Shown: positions 1-9,544 of the stretch, piece by piece | Layout: the number at the start of each line of letters is the position of its first letter | How positions within the stretch are numbered: position 1 is the first letter of the stretch | Assembly: GCF_900109545.1 (NCBI RefSeq) | Contig: NZ_FOAP01000003.1 | Location: forward strand, 488,473-552,472 | Source of the DNA: Stigmatella aurantiaca | GTDB lineage: Bacteria > Myxococcota > Myxococcia > Myxococcales > Myxococcaceae | Length of the DNA stretch: 64,000 nucleotides | Reading direction: 5' to 3' | The notes under the pieces: generated by a model | What the model was told of the DNA's origin: nothing | Seen by the model: only the letters and a program-made list of their open reading frames with translations | Database searches by the model: none | Program-made: the position numbers and the translations under genes

Positions 1-150
1 GTCAATCCCTGTCTGAGGATGGATCAATGGCGCAATAGATGAAACCAAGCTGCCCCCCGGCGTGGGCTGTTTCCAGGTGGAGCTCATCCCCATCGGTGAC
101 ATCTGAGCAAGGCATGGAGGGCTTGAGGGCCCGGCAGGCGCCGCGCGGGT

Positions 151-179
151 GTCCCGGACACTCCGGGACGCGGTATACC
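151..179 (+). promoter_or_regulatory. Candidate mnmG promoter with inverted repeat
   Basis: A perfect 8-3-8 inverted repeat (GTCCCGGA at 151-158, TCCGGGAC at 162-169) sits directly upstream of a -10-like TATACC (174-179). The repeat would cover the -35 region, so it could be an operator. If the -10 is right, transcription starts within a few bases of the mnmG ATG at 189. There is also no Shine-Dalgarno sequence, so the mRNA may be leaderless. This rests on sequence inspection only. Positions 1-150 hold no gene I can support. Confidence 0.35.
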
Positions 180-188
180 TCCGCCCCC

Positions 189-2012
189 ATGAAGCACCGG
201 TATGACGTCATCGTGGTGGGGCTCGGGCACGCGGGCTGCGAGGCCGCCCTCGCCTGCTCCCGCCTGGGCCTGGCCACCCTCGGCCTCACCCTCAAGCGCG
301 ACCGCGCCGCCGTCATGAGCTGCAACCCCGCCGTCGGCGGCACCGCCAAGGGCCACCTCGTGCGCGAGCTCGATGCGCTCGGCGGCGAGATGGGCCGCGC
401 CGCCGACCTCTCCGGCACCCACTTCAAGACGCTCAACGCCTCCAAGGGCCCCGCCGTCCAGGCCACCCGCATCCTCTGTGACCGCGACGCCTACGCCCGC
501 ACCGTGCAGTCTGTCCTCTTCTCGCAGCCGGGCCTCACCGTTCAGGAGGCCGAGGTCTCCTCGCTGGTGGTGGAGGACGGCCAGGTGGTGGGCGTGGTGC
601 TCGGCGATGGCTCCCAGGTGCAGGCCCGCGCCGTGCTCCTCACCACCGGCACCTTCCTTCAGGCCCTCATGCACGTGGGCGAGAAGAAGGAGGTGGGCGG
701 CCGGCTCGGCGATGAGGCCGCGCGCGGGCTGTCCACCTCGCTGCGCTCGCTGGGCTTTACCCTGGGGCGCTTCAAGACGGGCACCCCCGCCCGCCTGCGC
801 CGCGACAGCATCGATTGGGACGCCGTCGAGCCCCAGCCCAGCGACGCCCCCGCCCGCCCCTTCTCGTGGCGCACCCGCCAGGACATCGCCGCGGGGCTCC
901 CCTTCCCGCTCCAGCCCGCTGTGACGTGCGGCATCACCTTCACCACCGAGGCCACCCACCGCCTCCTGCGCGACAACCTCCACCGCTCGCCCCTGTTCCA
1001 GGGGGACATCGTCGGCCGGGGGCCTCGCTACTGCCCCTCGCTGGAGGACAAGGTGGTGCGCTTCGCCGCCCGCGAGCGCCACCAGGTGTTCCTCGAACCG
1101 GAAGGCCCGGACTCGCCGCTCGTGTACCCGGCCGGCCTGTCCACCAGCATGCCCGCGGATGTGCAGCTCGAGTTCCTGCGCTCCATTCCGGGCCTTGCCC
1201 ACGTGGAGGTGGTGCGCTTCGGCTATGCCGTGGAGTACGACTTCGCCCCGCCCACGCAGCTGTCCTCCACCCTGGAGACCAAGGCCGTGCGCGGCCTGTT
1301 CTTCGCCGGCCAGCTCAACGGCACCTCGGGCTACGAGGAGGCCGCCTTCCAGGGGCTCTATGCCGGCCTCAACGCCGCGCTCCAGGTGAAGGGTGAGCCG
1401 CCCCTGCTGCTCGGCCGCGAGGAGGCCCACGGCGCGGTGCTCGTGGATGAGCTCGTCACCAAGGGCGTGGATGAGCCGTTCCGCATGTTCACCAGCCGCT
1501 CCGAGCACCGGCTCAAGCTGCGCGAGGGCAATGCCGAGGCGCGCCTGGCCCGCCATGGGCACCGCGTGGGGCTCGTGCCCCGCGAGGCCCTGGAGCGGGT
1601 GGAGGCGCGCGCGCGGGCGGTGCGGGAGGAGGTGGCGCGGCTGAAGCGCTCGGGGCTGGGGGCCCGGCTCAAGCGGCCCGAGGTGAGCTACGCCTCGCTG
1701 GCGGCCGAGGCCCGTGAGTGGCCCGAGGTGCCCCCGGAGGTGGCCGAGGAGGTGGAGGTGGAGGTGAAGTACGAGGGCTACATCGCCCAGGCCGAGCGGG
1801 CCGCCGCGCGCGAGGCGGACGCGTGGGATGGGTGGGTGATTCCCTCGGGGTTCCAGTTCGAGGGTGTGCGCGGGCTGTCCGCCGAGGCGGTGGAGAAGCT
1901 CAGTGCGCACCGGCCCGGCACGGTGGGCCAGGTGCGGCGCATTCCGGGGCTCACCCCTGCGGCGCTCTCCCTGGTGCTGGTGGCGCTCAAGCGCGAGCGC
2001 GCCCAGCGCTGA
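189..2012 (+). CDS. mnmG: tRNA uridine-5-carboxymethylaminomethyl modification enzyme MnmG (GidA)
   Basis: This is the FAD-binding subunit of the MnmE-MnmG complex, which places the cmnm5 group on U34 of certain tRNAs in the cytoplasm. The 607-residue product has the family's usual length. The N-terminal dinucleotide-binding motif VVGLGHAGCEAA is followed by the family signature SCNPAVGGTAKGH, and a second signature lies around GTSGYEEAAFQG. The ATG at 189 is chosen because MKHRYDVIVVG is the canonical N terminus. The frame stays open upstream to 39, but that extension does not look like protein. mnmG classically sits beside rsmG near the replication origin; here rsmG is 12 kb away (14000). 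No mnmE is visible in the window. Confidence 0.97.
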   Translation: MKHRYDVIVVGLGHAGCEAALACSRLGLATLGLTLKRDRAAVMSCNPAVGGTAKGHLVRELDALGGEMGRAADLSGTHFKTLNASKGPAVQATRILCDRDAYARTVQSVLFSQPGLTVQEAEVSSLVVEDGQVVGVVLGDGSQVQARAVLLTTGTFLQALMHVGEKKEVGGRLGDEAARGLSTSLRSLGFTLGRFKTGTPARLRRDSIDWDAVEPQPSDAPARPFSWRTRQDIAAGLPFPLQPAVTCGITFTTEATHRLLRDNLHRSPLFQGDIVGRGPRYCPSLEDKVVRFAARERHQVFLEPEGPDSPLVYPAGLSTSMPADVQLEFLRSIPGLAHVEVVRFGYAVEYDFAPPTQLSSTLETKAVRGLFFAGQLNGTSGYEEAAFQGLYAGLNAALQVKGEPPLLLGREEAHGAVLVDELVTKGVDEPFRMFTSRSEHRLKLREGNAEARLARHGHRVGLVPREALERVEARARAVREEVARLKRSGLGARLKRPEVSYASLAAEAREWPEVPPEVAEEVEVEVKYEGYIAQAERAAAREADAWDGWVIPSGFQFEGVRGLSAEAVEKLSAHRPGTVGQVRRIPGLTPAALSLVLVALKRERAQR

Positions 2013-2059
2013 CAGGGGCCCCCGGGGCGTGGCGGCCGTGTCTCGGGCATGCTCGGGGC

Positions 2060-3415
2060 ATGGGAATCGCCGCCGTCAGGCATTGGCTCGGGGTGGTGGG
2101 GTGTCTGGCCCTGCTCTCCTCGTGCGCTACATCTCGCGAGGCAGGTGCACCGGGGCGGCCGGCCCGGGCGGTTCAGGTGCAACCGCTGTCCGGGGGACGC
2201 GCGAAGCTGTCCTTTCCGCCGGCGGCGTTTCCCGGGTGGGAGCGGCTGAGCGTGCAGGAGGCCCAGGCGATGCTCTCGGCGCTCCACGAGGCCTTTCTCA
2301 AGGACAGCCCGCACATCCGGATCCTCGCGCCGCCCGGAGCGGCCGCCCAGAGCCCGCACGCGGAGGCGTGGGAGCGGCGATTGCGTCAGGAGTGGCTCTC
2401 GCGGTGGGGCCCCGCATTGGTGCCCCTGCCGGACACACTGGCTCACAGCCGGCTGCTTCAGGCCTTGCGGCTGTCGCCCCAGTTCATGGGCGAAGGGGTG
2501 CGAGAGGCGGCGCACGAATTGTTCCGCTCGCCGGTGTTCCTGGCCAGCGTGACGCTGTCGGTGCTGGTGTACTTCGCGGCGTGGCTGGCCCCCGAGCCGG
2601 TGTTCTCCAAGGCCTTCGCGTCGGCGGCCACGGTGGCGCTCGCGCTGGTGGTGGGCGTGGTGGAGCTGACGCACCTGGCGTGGGCGTGTGTGCGGTTGTA
2701 CCGGGAGTCGGAGGCAGCCCGCTCCCCGGGCGCCCTGGAGGCCGCGGCGGAGCGCTTTGGCAAGGCGGTGGGCGGCGCGGGGCTGAGGGCCCTGGTGCTG
2801 GTGGCGAGCTTCGGTGTGGGCAAGGCAATGCCCTCGGTGCCCGGTGCAGGGGGACTGATGGGCGCGCCGAGGTACGCGGTGGAGGGCGGCGTGGCGCTGG
2901 GGGCGGCGGCCTCGGTGCAAGTGGTGGCCGCTGGGGCGTTGGTGGTCAGTGGCGTGGCCACCGGGGAAGTGGCCGCCGGGCTGTGCGGTGGAACGGCCCT
3001 GTGCTCGGTGCAGTCAGCGGCCGGTGGCGTGAAGCTGTCTACCCGGTACGGCCCTGCCCACACCCGGCAGAACCCGCCGCACAATGAAGCGATTGAACAA
3101 GAGCTGGCGAGGCGGGAGGCCGCGGGACATCGCGACTTACGGAAGAACAAGGCGCAATTGGATGCCCGCAGTGAACCCAGCTTGGATCCGGAGCCTGTCC
3201 GTGGCGTCCGTTTCCGGAGGCCGGATGCCTCCTCCCTCCGGCCGGAAGGGGTGCGGCACAACACCAACTATGTCTCCAATCCCCGGGACTTGAAGCGCGA
3301 GCTGGAGGCGCTGGAGGCCATGCGGCGCGCGGATCCCGAGGCGATCCACGAGCTGTACCTGCTCGATGGCACGCTGGTCAGGCGATATATGCCTGCCGGG
3401 AGGCCCGCCCCATGA
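2060..3415 (+). CDS. Sit-type polymorphic toxin lipoprotein, nuclease-like C terminus
   Basis: A 451-residue lipoprotein with a signal peptide ending at LLSSC (Cys22). A middle region (about residues 150-300) holds hydrophobic helices resembling the translocation part of the SitA5-like protein at 22402: both have a hydrophobic stretch followed by PEPV and a later FGK segment. The last 120 residues differ. They contain NKAQ, RPD, RHNTNYVSN and DLKRE, which recall the PD-(D/E)XK-type tRNase tails of contact-dependent toxins. In myxobacteria, Sit toxins are passed between kin by TraA/B outer-membrane exchange. The stop overlaps the next gene in ATGA, as expected for toxin and immunity genes. The nuclease assignment is inference. 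Confidence 0.7.
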   Translation: MGIAAVRHWLGVVGCLALLSSCATSREAGAPGRPARAVQVQPLSGGRAKLSFPPAAFPGWERLSVQEAQAMLSALHEAFLKDSPHIRILAPPGAAAQSPHAEAWERRLRQEWLSRWGPALVPLPDTLAHSRLLQALRLSPQFMGEGVREAAHELFRSPVFLASVTLSVLVYFAAWLAPEPVFSKAFASAATVALALVVGVVELTHLAWACVRLYRESEAARSPGALEAAAERFGKAVGGAGLRALVLVASFGVGKAMPSVPGAGGLMGAPRYAVEGGVALGAAASVQVVAAGALVVSGVATGEVAAGLCGGTALCSVQSAAGGVKLSTRYGPAHTRQNPPHNEAIEQELARREAAGHRDLRKNKAQLDARSEPSLDPEPVRGVRFRRPDASSLRPEGVRHNTNYVSNPRDLKRELEALEAMRRADPEAIHELYLLDGTLVRRYMPAGRPAP

Positions 3416-4395
3416 GCCGTGAGAAGACAGCGCCCAGCGCAGAGGTGGAGCGGCTCCATGAGGTGCTGACGCGGGCGTTCAAGCAGGGCGATGAGGCGGG
3501 GGCCCGTGCCGTGGTCTTCCAGCTTGGGAAGACCGAGCGTCAGCGAAGGACGGAGCTGGAGGCCCTGCTGGGAAGTCCCCTCGCCCTGGCGAGACAAGCA
3601 GCCGTGTTCGGCCTGGAGACGCTGGGAGGCGCGGCCAGCGCCCGCCTGCTGGAGCAGCAACTGGAGGCCGAGGAGGCCCGGGAGGATCTCGACGGTGCCT
3701 CCGTCGTCGAGGACATTGTCCGGGCGCTGGGACGCATCGAAGCGGCCGGTGCCCGCGCGAGCCTCGTGAAACGGCTGGAGCGGCTGGTCCAGCGTGAGCC
3801 TGAGCTCTCGGATGTGAACGCGCTCGCGCGCATGCTCTGGCGGAAACGCCACCCGGAGCTGATTCCCGCCGTGCAGCGCAGCCTGGCCCGGCTCTCCCTT
3901 CCCGCGCCGCATGGTTTGCATGGCCTGCTGGTGCTGCTGGAGAAGTCACCGGAAGCCCTCCGGGGGTGGGGGCTCGACCCCGCCGTGCCGGCGGCGGACA
4001 AGTCCCGGGTTCTGGCTCTGCTGGAGGAAGAGCTGCCAGAGGACTGGGAGGCCGTGCTTCCGGCCTTCCTCTCCGCCGCGCAGGCGTGGGCGGAGCCCGT
4101 AGCCCCGCAGGGGGGCGAGCCCGCGTATTTCTGTGAGCGCCTGCTGAGCCTCGTCCTCACCCACCAGGAGCGGCTGTTCGCCAGTGCCCCGGAGGGATTC
4201 CGTTCCGCGCTGCGAGCCCTGGCCCGGAGCCTGGTCCAGGGCCCCTCCATGGGGTGCGCCCTGCGCGCGGCGGCTGTTCTCAAATTCGCCGGCGCGCCCG
4301 AGGACGCAGCCCTCCTCGACGCGCACTGTCCCGCGGACGCCACGTTCGCCCAGGTCTTCCGGAACGCCGCGCGGGTCCTCCGGGAAAAGCATTAG
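3412..4395 (+). CDS. HEAT-like helical repeat protein, probable cognate immunity protein
   Basis: A 327-residue soluble, strongly helical protein with no signal peptide or membrane segment. Repeated Leu/Ala-rich helix pairs (for example residues 55-85 and 95-130) look like HEAT/ARM units. It overlaps the stop of the toxin-like lipoprotein by 4 bases (ATGA), which implies translational coupling. A cytoplasmic partner encoded directly after a Sit-type toxin is most simply its immunity protein. That role is inferred from position, not from a recognised immunity family. Confidence 0.6.
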   Translation: MSREKTAPSAEVERLHEVLTRAFKQGDEAGARAVVFQLGKTERQRRTELEALLGSPLALARQAAVFGLETLGGAASARLLEQQLEAEEAREDLDGASVVEDIVRALGRIEAAGARASLVKRLERLVQREPELSDVNALARMLWRKRHPELIPAVQRSLARLSLPAPHGLHGLLVLLEKSPEALRGWGLDPAVPAADKSRVLALLEEELPEDWEAVLPAFLSAAQAWAEPVAPQGGEPAYFCERLLSLVLTHQERLFASAPEGFRSALRALARSLVQGPSMGCALRAAAVLKFAGAPEDAALLDAHCPADATFAQVFRNAARVLREKH

Positions 4396-4642
4396 CCCCA
4401 CCGGCTCTCTCAGCCGCTGAGAAAACGGATCCGTGTCCACCTGATTGGACAGCGCTGTCCAGCCGAGTGTGCGCGCCGGGGCGTTTCGCCCAGGGCTTTC
4501 GCTCGGGGAGGCGCCCGCCGGGCGTCGGCGCGGCCTTTGCTAATCCTCTGCCCCACTCTCATCGCTGGAGGGTGTGAGAGGATCCGCGGACCGCCCCGCG
4601 CAGCCCTCCTCCGTTTGCCACCCCGCTTCCCGAGCCAACGCC

Positions 4643-5695
4643 ATGAGCCTGCCCGCATCGAGCACCGTCGTGTCCATGGGGGTCCTCGCCCTCCTCGTGG
4701 TCTGCACCGCCCACGCGGCCCCCTCCCGGGCCACCCCGGCGCGCTCCCTCGCCGTGCAGCCCCTCGCCGAGGATCCGCGCTGCCCCTTCGGCGTGGCCCC
4801 CGGCAAGCTGCAGGCCCGCACGATGCTCGACTCCCGCCCCCAGTCCCCCCTCTACCGCGGCGGGTGTCTGGAGCACGTCGTGTTCCTCAAGGGCTCGCTG
4901 CGCGAGGGCATGTTCGCGGGCTCCCAGGCCCAGGCCTTCTTCCGCCGCGCCGAGGGCTCCGGCACCCGCCCCTCCGCCCCCGTGCGCCTGGTGCGCAAGT
5001 CGAGCTACGCGCTCAACCGCGTCCACGCCGACCTCACGCCCTATGAGGTGTCTTACGGCGGCACCAACCTCTGCGGCGCCTCCACCTATCAGCCCGGCCG
5101 CGAGGGGGAGCTGGCCCCCGAGCCCCCCCGCGGCACCGCCCTGCTCGTGCCCGGCTACTGGGATGAGCTGGATGGCGTCTGGCGCGCCCAGTACAAGGGC
5201 GAGGACGTGTTCACCGCCGCCTGCTTCGATGGCACCGTCGCCAAGTGCGCCCACTGGGGCTACGTGCCCTGGGCCCGCTTCGCCGGCAAGAGCCTCCAGC
5301 CCTACCACCAGGCCTGCGTCCCCGCCGCCCGCGCCGAGTATGACCACGCCAAGGCCTACACCTGCGCCAACACCGCCATCGACATCTTCGACAACCTGGG
5401 CCTCCTGCGCCCCAACAAGGACCCCGCCTTCACCTTCGAGTCCCGGTGGAACGCGCACGGCCTCACCTGCGTGAGCCGCCCCCGCTGGAAGGGCTGCGAG
5501 ACGGATCTCGCCGGGGTGCTCGGCGCCTGTGAGGAGCCCTCGGCCCCCTGGAGCTGGGGAAGAGACCTCATCGGCATCCGCAGCTCCGCGGAGCGCGGGC
5601 TCCAGAACTACGACTCGGTGTCCTCGGCCTCCATGCCCTTCCTGTGCCCCGTGGAGGGCGCCGCCGACGTGGGCTGCCAGGCCGAGCCGGAGTGA
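4643..5695 (+). CDS. Secreted ADYC-domain-like protein
   Basis: A 350-residue exported protein of unknown function. Residues 1-27 form a signal peptide ending near AHA-AP. The mature part has paired cysteines and the segment FTAACFDGTVAKCAHWGYVPW, followed by YHQAC and ARAEY. This resembles the myxobacterial ADYC domain, named for an A-D-Y-C motif, but here that motif reads AEYD. ATG 4643 is chosen to give a normal signal peptide; the frame opens at 4574. The 247 bases upstream contain a weak hairpin (ATCCTCT at 4543-4549 with AGAGGAT at 4577-4583). The gene converges on the kinase gene ending at 5709. Confidence 0.6.
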   Translation: MSLPASSTVVSMGVLALLVVCTAHAAPSRATPARSLAVQPLAEDPRCPFGVAPGKLQARTMLDSRPQSPLYRGGCLEHVVFLKGSLREGMFAGSQAQAFFRRAEGSGTRPSAPVRLVRKSSYALNRVHADLTPYEVSYGGTNLCGASTYQPGREGELAPEPPRGTALLVPGYWDELDGVWRAQYKGEDVFTAACFDGTVAKCAHWGYVPWARFAGKSLQPYHQACVPAARAEYDHAKAYTCANTAIDIFDNLGLLRPNKDPAFTFESRWNAHGLTCVSRPRWKGCETDLAGVLGACEEPSAPWSWGRDLIGIRSSAERGLQNYDSVSSASMPFLCPVEGAADVGCQAEPE

Positions 5696-5708
5696 GCCGG
5701 ACCGGGCC

Positions 5709-8700
5709 TCAGGGCCCCGGGGCGTCCGCGCACACGCGCATCCCCGTGCCGATGTCCCGCGTCCGCGGCTCCACGAACGTCCGGTTCGCCACCAGCACCG
5801 ACACCCGGTCGAAGTACCAGGAGCCTCCCCGGATGGCGATCTCCTCCCGGGCCCCCATCGACTGGGTGAACTCGTACACGTTGCCCGTCATGTCCAGGAG
5901 CCCGAAGGGGCTCGCCGACGCAGGGTGCGAGCCCACCTCGTCCGGGCCGAACGCATCCGTCTTCCGCCCGTACGTCTGGTCGAAGTTCGCATCCTCCGCC
6001 TCCAGCCGGTTGCCGTGCGGAAACGCGCGCCCGTCCGCCCCCCGCGCCGCCCGCTCCCACTCCCGCTCGTGGCAGAAGCGCGCCCTGGGCACCCGCCCCG
6101 TCCGGTCCAGCCACGCGAGGTACGCGCGCGCGTCCTCGTAGGAGATGCCCGACACCGGCAGGCGCGACCAGTCCTGCTCCCGCCGCACCGCGCGGCCGGC
6201 GAACCGCAGCGGCTCGCCCTCGTTCGCCTCCAGCGCGTGCTTGTTGAGCTGCAGCCTCAGGCGCCAGCGCCCCGCGGCCGAGGGCGTCAGCTCCACGCCC
6301 CACTGCCGCAGGTCCGAGTACGGCCGGTGCCCCTGCGCCGCCCCTGTGGGCGCCTCGTCCCGGAGGAACGCCAGCCACTGGCCGAACGTCACCTCCGTGC
6401 GCGCCACCAGGAACGCCCCCGTCCTGCTCTCGTGCAGGGGCTGCGCGTTGAGCAGGCCCCGGCGCATGTCCTCGGGGTCCGCGCTGCCCACCAGGAACCG
6501 GCCCGGCGGCACGTACACGAAGCCCTCCGGCACCGCGCCCTGCGCGGGCAGCGCCAGGTGCAGCACCAGGGGCTCGCCGCGCGCGAGCAGCACCGGGGCC
6601 CGCACCTCCACCCGCCCGGGCGCGTGCAGCGTCAGCCGGTAGGAGCCCGGCCCTTCCGGCAGCGTCAGCCTCTCCAGCGGCGTGCGTCCCAGGCGCCGGG
6701 GCGCCGTGAGCGCCCGCGTGCCCTTCGCGTCCTCCAGGTACCGCTCCAGCACCACCTCGGCCCCGGGCGGCGAGGTGGTGAGCGACAGCGTGGGCGGGGC
6801 CTGGAGCTGCTGCTGGCGCTCCCCGCCGCTGTCGTAGGCCTTGATTCGCCGCGCCATCTCCCGCTGCCGCTCCGGCTGGTGGAAGGCCTCCGCCAGCTCC
6901 AGCCGCTCCACCAGCAGGTCCACCAGCCGCCCCCGGATGCGCTCGTTCGACAGGTCCACCACCAGCGCCGCCTCCAGCGACTGGCCCGCCTCGTCCAGCG
7001 CGTCGTCCGCCTCCTGGCGCGCCGCCAGCGCCTCCTCCCAGGCGCGCTCGGCCGCCTCGCGCCGCGCCGCCGTCTCCTCCACCGTGCCCCCGCCCACCGC
7101 CTCGAACAGGCCGTGCGCCCGCTGCCGCAGCGCCTCCGCGGCCCGCTTGCGCGCCAGGCCCCGCTCCGCGAGCCCCGTGGCCTGGGCCTCGTAGCCGGCC
7201 ACCTTCTGGGCCCGCGTCCACTGCCCGTGCAGCCGCACCCCGCCCAGCACCGCCACCAGCACCAGCGGTACCGCCATGAGCAGCGCCCGCTGGCGCCAGC
7301 GCCGCCGCCGCGTCGCCGAGTGCGAGGCGTCCAGGAACTCCGTGCCCCGGGGAGACAGCGCGTCCCGGTCCACCCCTTGCGTCTCCTGGAGGAGCCGCTC
7401 GCTCCACAGCGCCTCGCGCGCGCGCTCCAGCCGCGCCCACTCGGCCGCCGCCGCCTCCAGCCGCTCGCGCACCGGGCGCTTCTCCCCTTCCGTCACCAGC
7501 CAGCTGCGCAGCGTGCCCCACCCGCGCAGCAGCGCCTCGTGGGCCACCTCGTACGTCGTCTCCCCGTCCGTCTCGCGCGCCACCACGAGCCGCCCCTTCA
7601 CCAGCGCATCCAGCGCGCCCTGGGTGGCCGGCTCCCCCGCGTCCAGCTCCGTGCCCGTGCGCCGCGCCCCCGTGCCCTCGGGGCTCACCAGCCGGGGCAG
7701 CAGCGCGCGCGCCGCCCGGCGTTGCAGGGGCGGCAGGCCCGCGAGCACCCGGTCCGCGTGCCGCGAGAGCGCCCCGTCCACCCCGCCCAGCGCCTCCAGC
7801 GCCGAGGCCGGAATGCACCGGCGCGCCTCGTCGCGCGCCTCCCACAGCTCCGCCATGGTGAACTGGAGCAGCGGCAGCCCCCCGGCGGAGCTCACCGCCG
7901 AGGCGGCCAGCGTGCTCACCAGCGCCTCGCTCTCGAAGTGGATGCCCTGGCCCTGCGCGGGGCCGGTGATGGCCGCGCGGGCGGCTTCCGCCGACAGCGG
8001 CCGCAGCAGGTACAGCGCCCGGGCCACCTGCTCCCCCAGCCCCGGCAGCGAGGCCAGGCGCGTGAAGAAGTCCCCGCGCACCGTGAGCAGCACCCGCACC
8101 CCGGGCAGCTCCGAGAGCCGCACCAGCGCCTCGGCGAACGGCGCCGCCTCCTCCGGGGCCCCGATGGTGAACAGCTCCTCGAGCTGATCCACGAAGACGA
8201 GCAGCCCGTCCGAGCGCCCCAGCGTGCGCGACAGCTCGCGCACGAAGGCCCGGGGCTCGGTGCCCAGGAGCGCGCCCGGCTGCGCCCAGCCCTTCTCCCA
8301 CAGGGGCTCGGCCGCCGAGGCCAGCGCCGCGAGCGGGTGCGCGCCCGGAATGAGGCCCAGCACCCGGTAGTGCCTCCCCTGCCCCAGCGCCCCTTCCGCC
8401 ACGCGCGGCAGCACCCCGGCCCGGCACAGCGAGGACTTCCCCACCCCGGAGTCCCCCGTCACCAGCACGAGCGGCTCGGCGCGCAGCCGCTCCAGCACCG
8501 CCTCCACCTCCTGGCTCCGGCCGAAGAAGCACGCCCGGTGCTCCGCCTCGAAGGGCCGCAAGCCCCGGTACGGGTTGCCCTCGGGCAGCTCCCCGCCCGG
8601 GGGGCTCTCCAGCTCCCGCTGCAGCCCCGCCAGCGCCGTGCACAGCTCGTCCGCGGAGGCGAAGCGCCGCTCCGGCTCGGTCTGGAGGCACCGGTCCACC

Positions 8701-9500
8701 AGCGCCGCGAACCGCGGGTCCACGTCCTTCGCCCGCTCCAGGAGCGGCGGCGCCCCGGCCGAGGCCCACTCCTCGAAGGGCAGCTGCTCGTCGAGCCACT
8801 GCCGGGGGGCCATGCCCGCGCACAGCTCGTAGAGCACCGCGCCCAGCGAGTACAAGTCACTGCGGCGCGTGGAGGGCTCGCCGCGCAGGGCCTCGGGGGC
8901 CATGTAGAGCGGCGTGCCCATCAGGTCCTCCGCGTCGCTCAGCTCGCGCAGCGCGGGCGCCACGGGCCCCGCGCGCCCGGAGGCCTCCAGGGGCGCCATG
9001 CGCGGGCCCTCCAGGAGCTTGGCGAGCCCGAAGTCCAGCAGCTTCACCTCCCCTTCCTCGGTGAGCATGGCGTTGGCGGGCTTGATGTCCCGGTGGAGCA
9101 CGCCCTGCCGGTGCGCGGCGGCCAGCCCCCGCGAGAGCCCCAGGGCGATGCTCAGCACGCGCTCGGGGGCGAGCGGCCGGCTCAGCTCCCCGAGCGTCTG
9201 GCCGCGGATGAACTCGGTGACGAGGTAGGGCCTGCCCTCCACCTCGCCCACGCGGTGCACGGTGACGACGTTGGGGTGGGACAGCCGGGCGATGGCGCGC
9301 GCCTCGGCGTGGAAGCGCTTGCGCGCGGCCTCGTCCGGCCGCACCGAGGCGATGAGCTTGAGCGCCACGGTGCGCTCCAGCAGCGTGTCCTCCGCGAGGT
9401 ACACCTGCCCCATGCCGCCCCGGCCGAGCAGCCGCAACAGGCGGTACTCGCCCATCGTCTCCGGTGGGCTCCACCCCGGTTTTGGCAGGGGCCTCGGCAT
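5709..9500 (-). CDS. Ser/Thr protein kinase - STAND NTPase - FGE-sulfatase fusion
   Basis: A 1263-residue multidomain signalling protein. Residues 18-285 form a Hanks-type kinase: glycine loop GRGGMGQVY, Lys48, catalytic HRD (136-138) and DFG (156-158), all intact, so it should be active. Residues 325-700 form a STAND-type NTPase introduced by NPYRGLRPFE and FFGR, with Walker A GDSGVGKSS (349-357). A basic stretch and one membrane segment lie near 728-748. The C terminus (about 990-1258) is a formylglycine-generating-enzyme/SUMF1-like domain (GGSWYF, GMRVC near the end) that would lie outside the cytoplasm. The architecture suggests envelope sensing, but substrates cannot be told from sequence. 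It is transcribed alone and ends 13 bases from the convergent gene. Confidence 0.93.
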   Translation of the reverse strand: MPRPLPKPGWSPPETMGEYRLLRLLGRGGMGQVYLAEDTLLERTVALKLIASVRPDEAARKRFHAEARAIARLSHPNVVTVHRVGEVEGRPYLVTEFIRGQTLGELSRPLAPERVLSIALGLSRGLAAAHRQGVLHRDIKPANAMLTEEGEVKLLDFGLAKLLEGPRMAPLEASGRAGPVAPALRELSDAEDLMGTPLYMAPEALRGEPSTRRSDLYSLGAVLYELCAGMAPRQWLDEQLPFEEWASAGAPPLLERAKDVDPRFAALVDRCLQTEPERRFASADELCTALAGLQRELESPPGGELPEGNPYRGLRPFEAEHRACFFGRSQEVEAVLERLRAEPLVLVTGDSGVGKSSLCRAGVLPRVAEGALGQGRHYRVLGLIPGAHPLAALASAAEPLWEKGWAQPGALLGTEPRAFVRELSRTLGRSDGLLVFVDQLEELFTIGAPEEAAPFAEALVRLSELPGVRVLLTVRGDFFTRLASLPGLGEQVARALYLLRPLSAEAARAAITGPAQGQGIHFESEALVSTLAASAVSSAGGLPLLQFTMAELWEARDEARRCIPASALEALGGVDGALSRHADRVLAGLPPLQRRAARALLPRLVSPEGTGARRTGTELDAGEPATQGALDALVKGRLVVARETDGETTYEVAHEALLRGWGTLRSWLVTEGEKRPVRERLEAAAAEWARLERAREALWSERLLQETQGVDRDALSPRGTEFLDASHSATRRRRWRQRALLMAVPLVLVAVLGGVRLHGQWTRAQKVAGYEAQATGLAERGLARKRAAEALRQRAHGLFEAVGGGTVEETAARREAAERAWEEALAARQEADDALDEAGQSLEAALVVDLSNERIRGRLVDLLVERLELAEAFHQPERQREMARRIKAYDSGGERQQQLQAPPTLSLTTSPPGAEVVLERYLEDAKGTRALTAPRRLGRTPLERLTLPEGPGSYRLTLHAPGRVEVRAPVLLARGEPLVLHLALPAQGAVPEGFVYVPPGRFLVGSADPEDMRRGLLNAQPLHESRTGAFLVARTEVTFGQWLAFLRDEAPTGAAQGHRPYSDLRQWGVELTPSAAGRWRLRLQLNKHALEANEGEPLRFAGRAVRREQDWSRLPVSGISYEDARAYLAWLDRTGRVPRARFCHEREWERAARGADGRAFPHGNRLEAEDANFDQTYGRKTDAFGPDEVGSHPASASPFGLLDMTGNVYEFTQSMGAREEIAIRGGSWYFDRVSVLVANRTFVEPRTRDIGTGMRVCADAPGP

Positions 9501-9544
9501 GCTCCTCTAGGCCTTGGGGGGCGCAGCGCGCACGGCGCCCGGGC

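Noticed and set aside
2..110. Minus-strand tail of a short frame (ending IDPSSDRD) at the window start
   Set aside because: Only about 36 residues after a plausible Met, no motif, and it overlaps the mnmG upstream region. It could be a remnant but cannot be supported.
84..1910. Long minus-strand frame opposite mnmG
   Set aside because: Composition is Gly/Ala/Leu/His-rich and repetitive; the plus strand is clearly MnmG.
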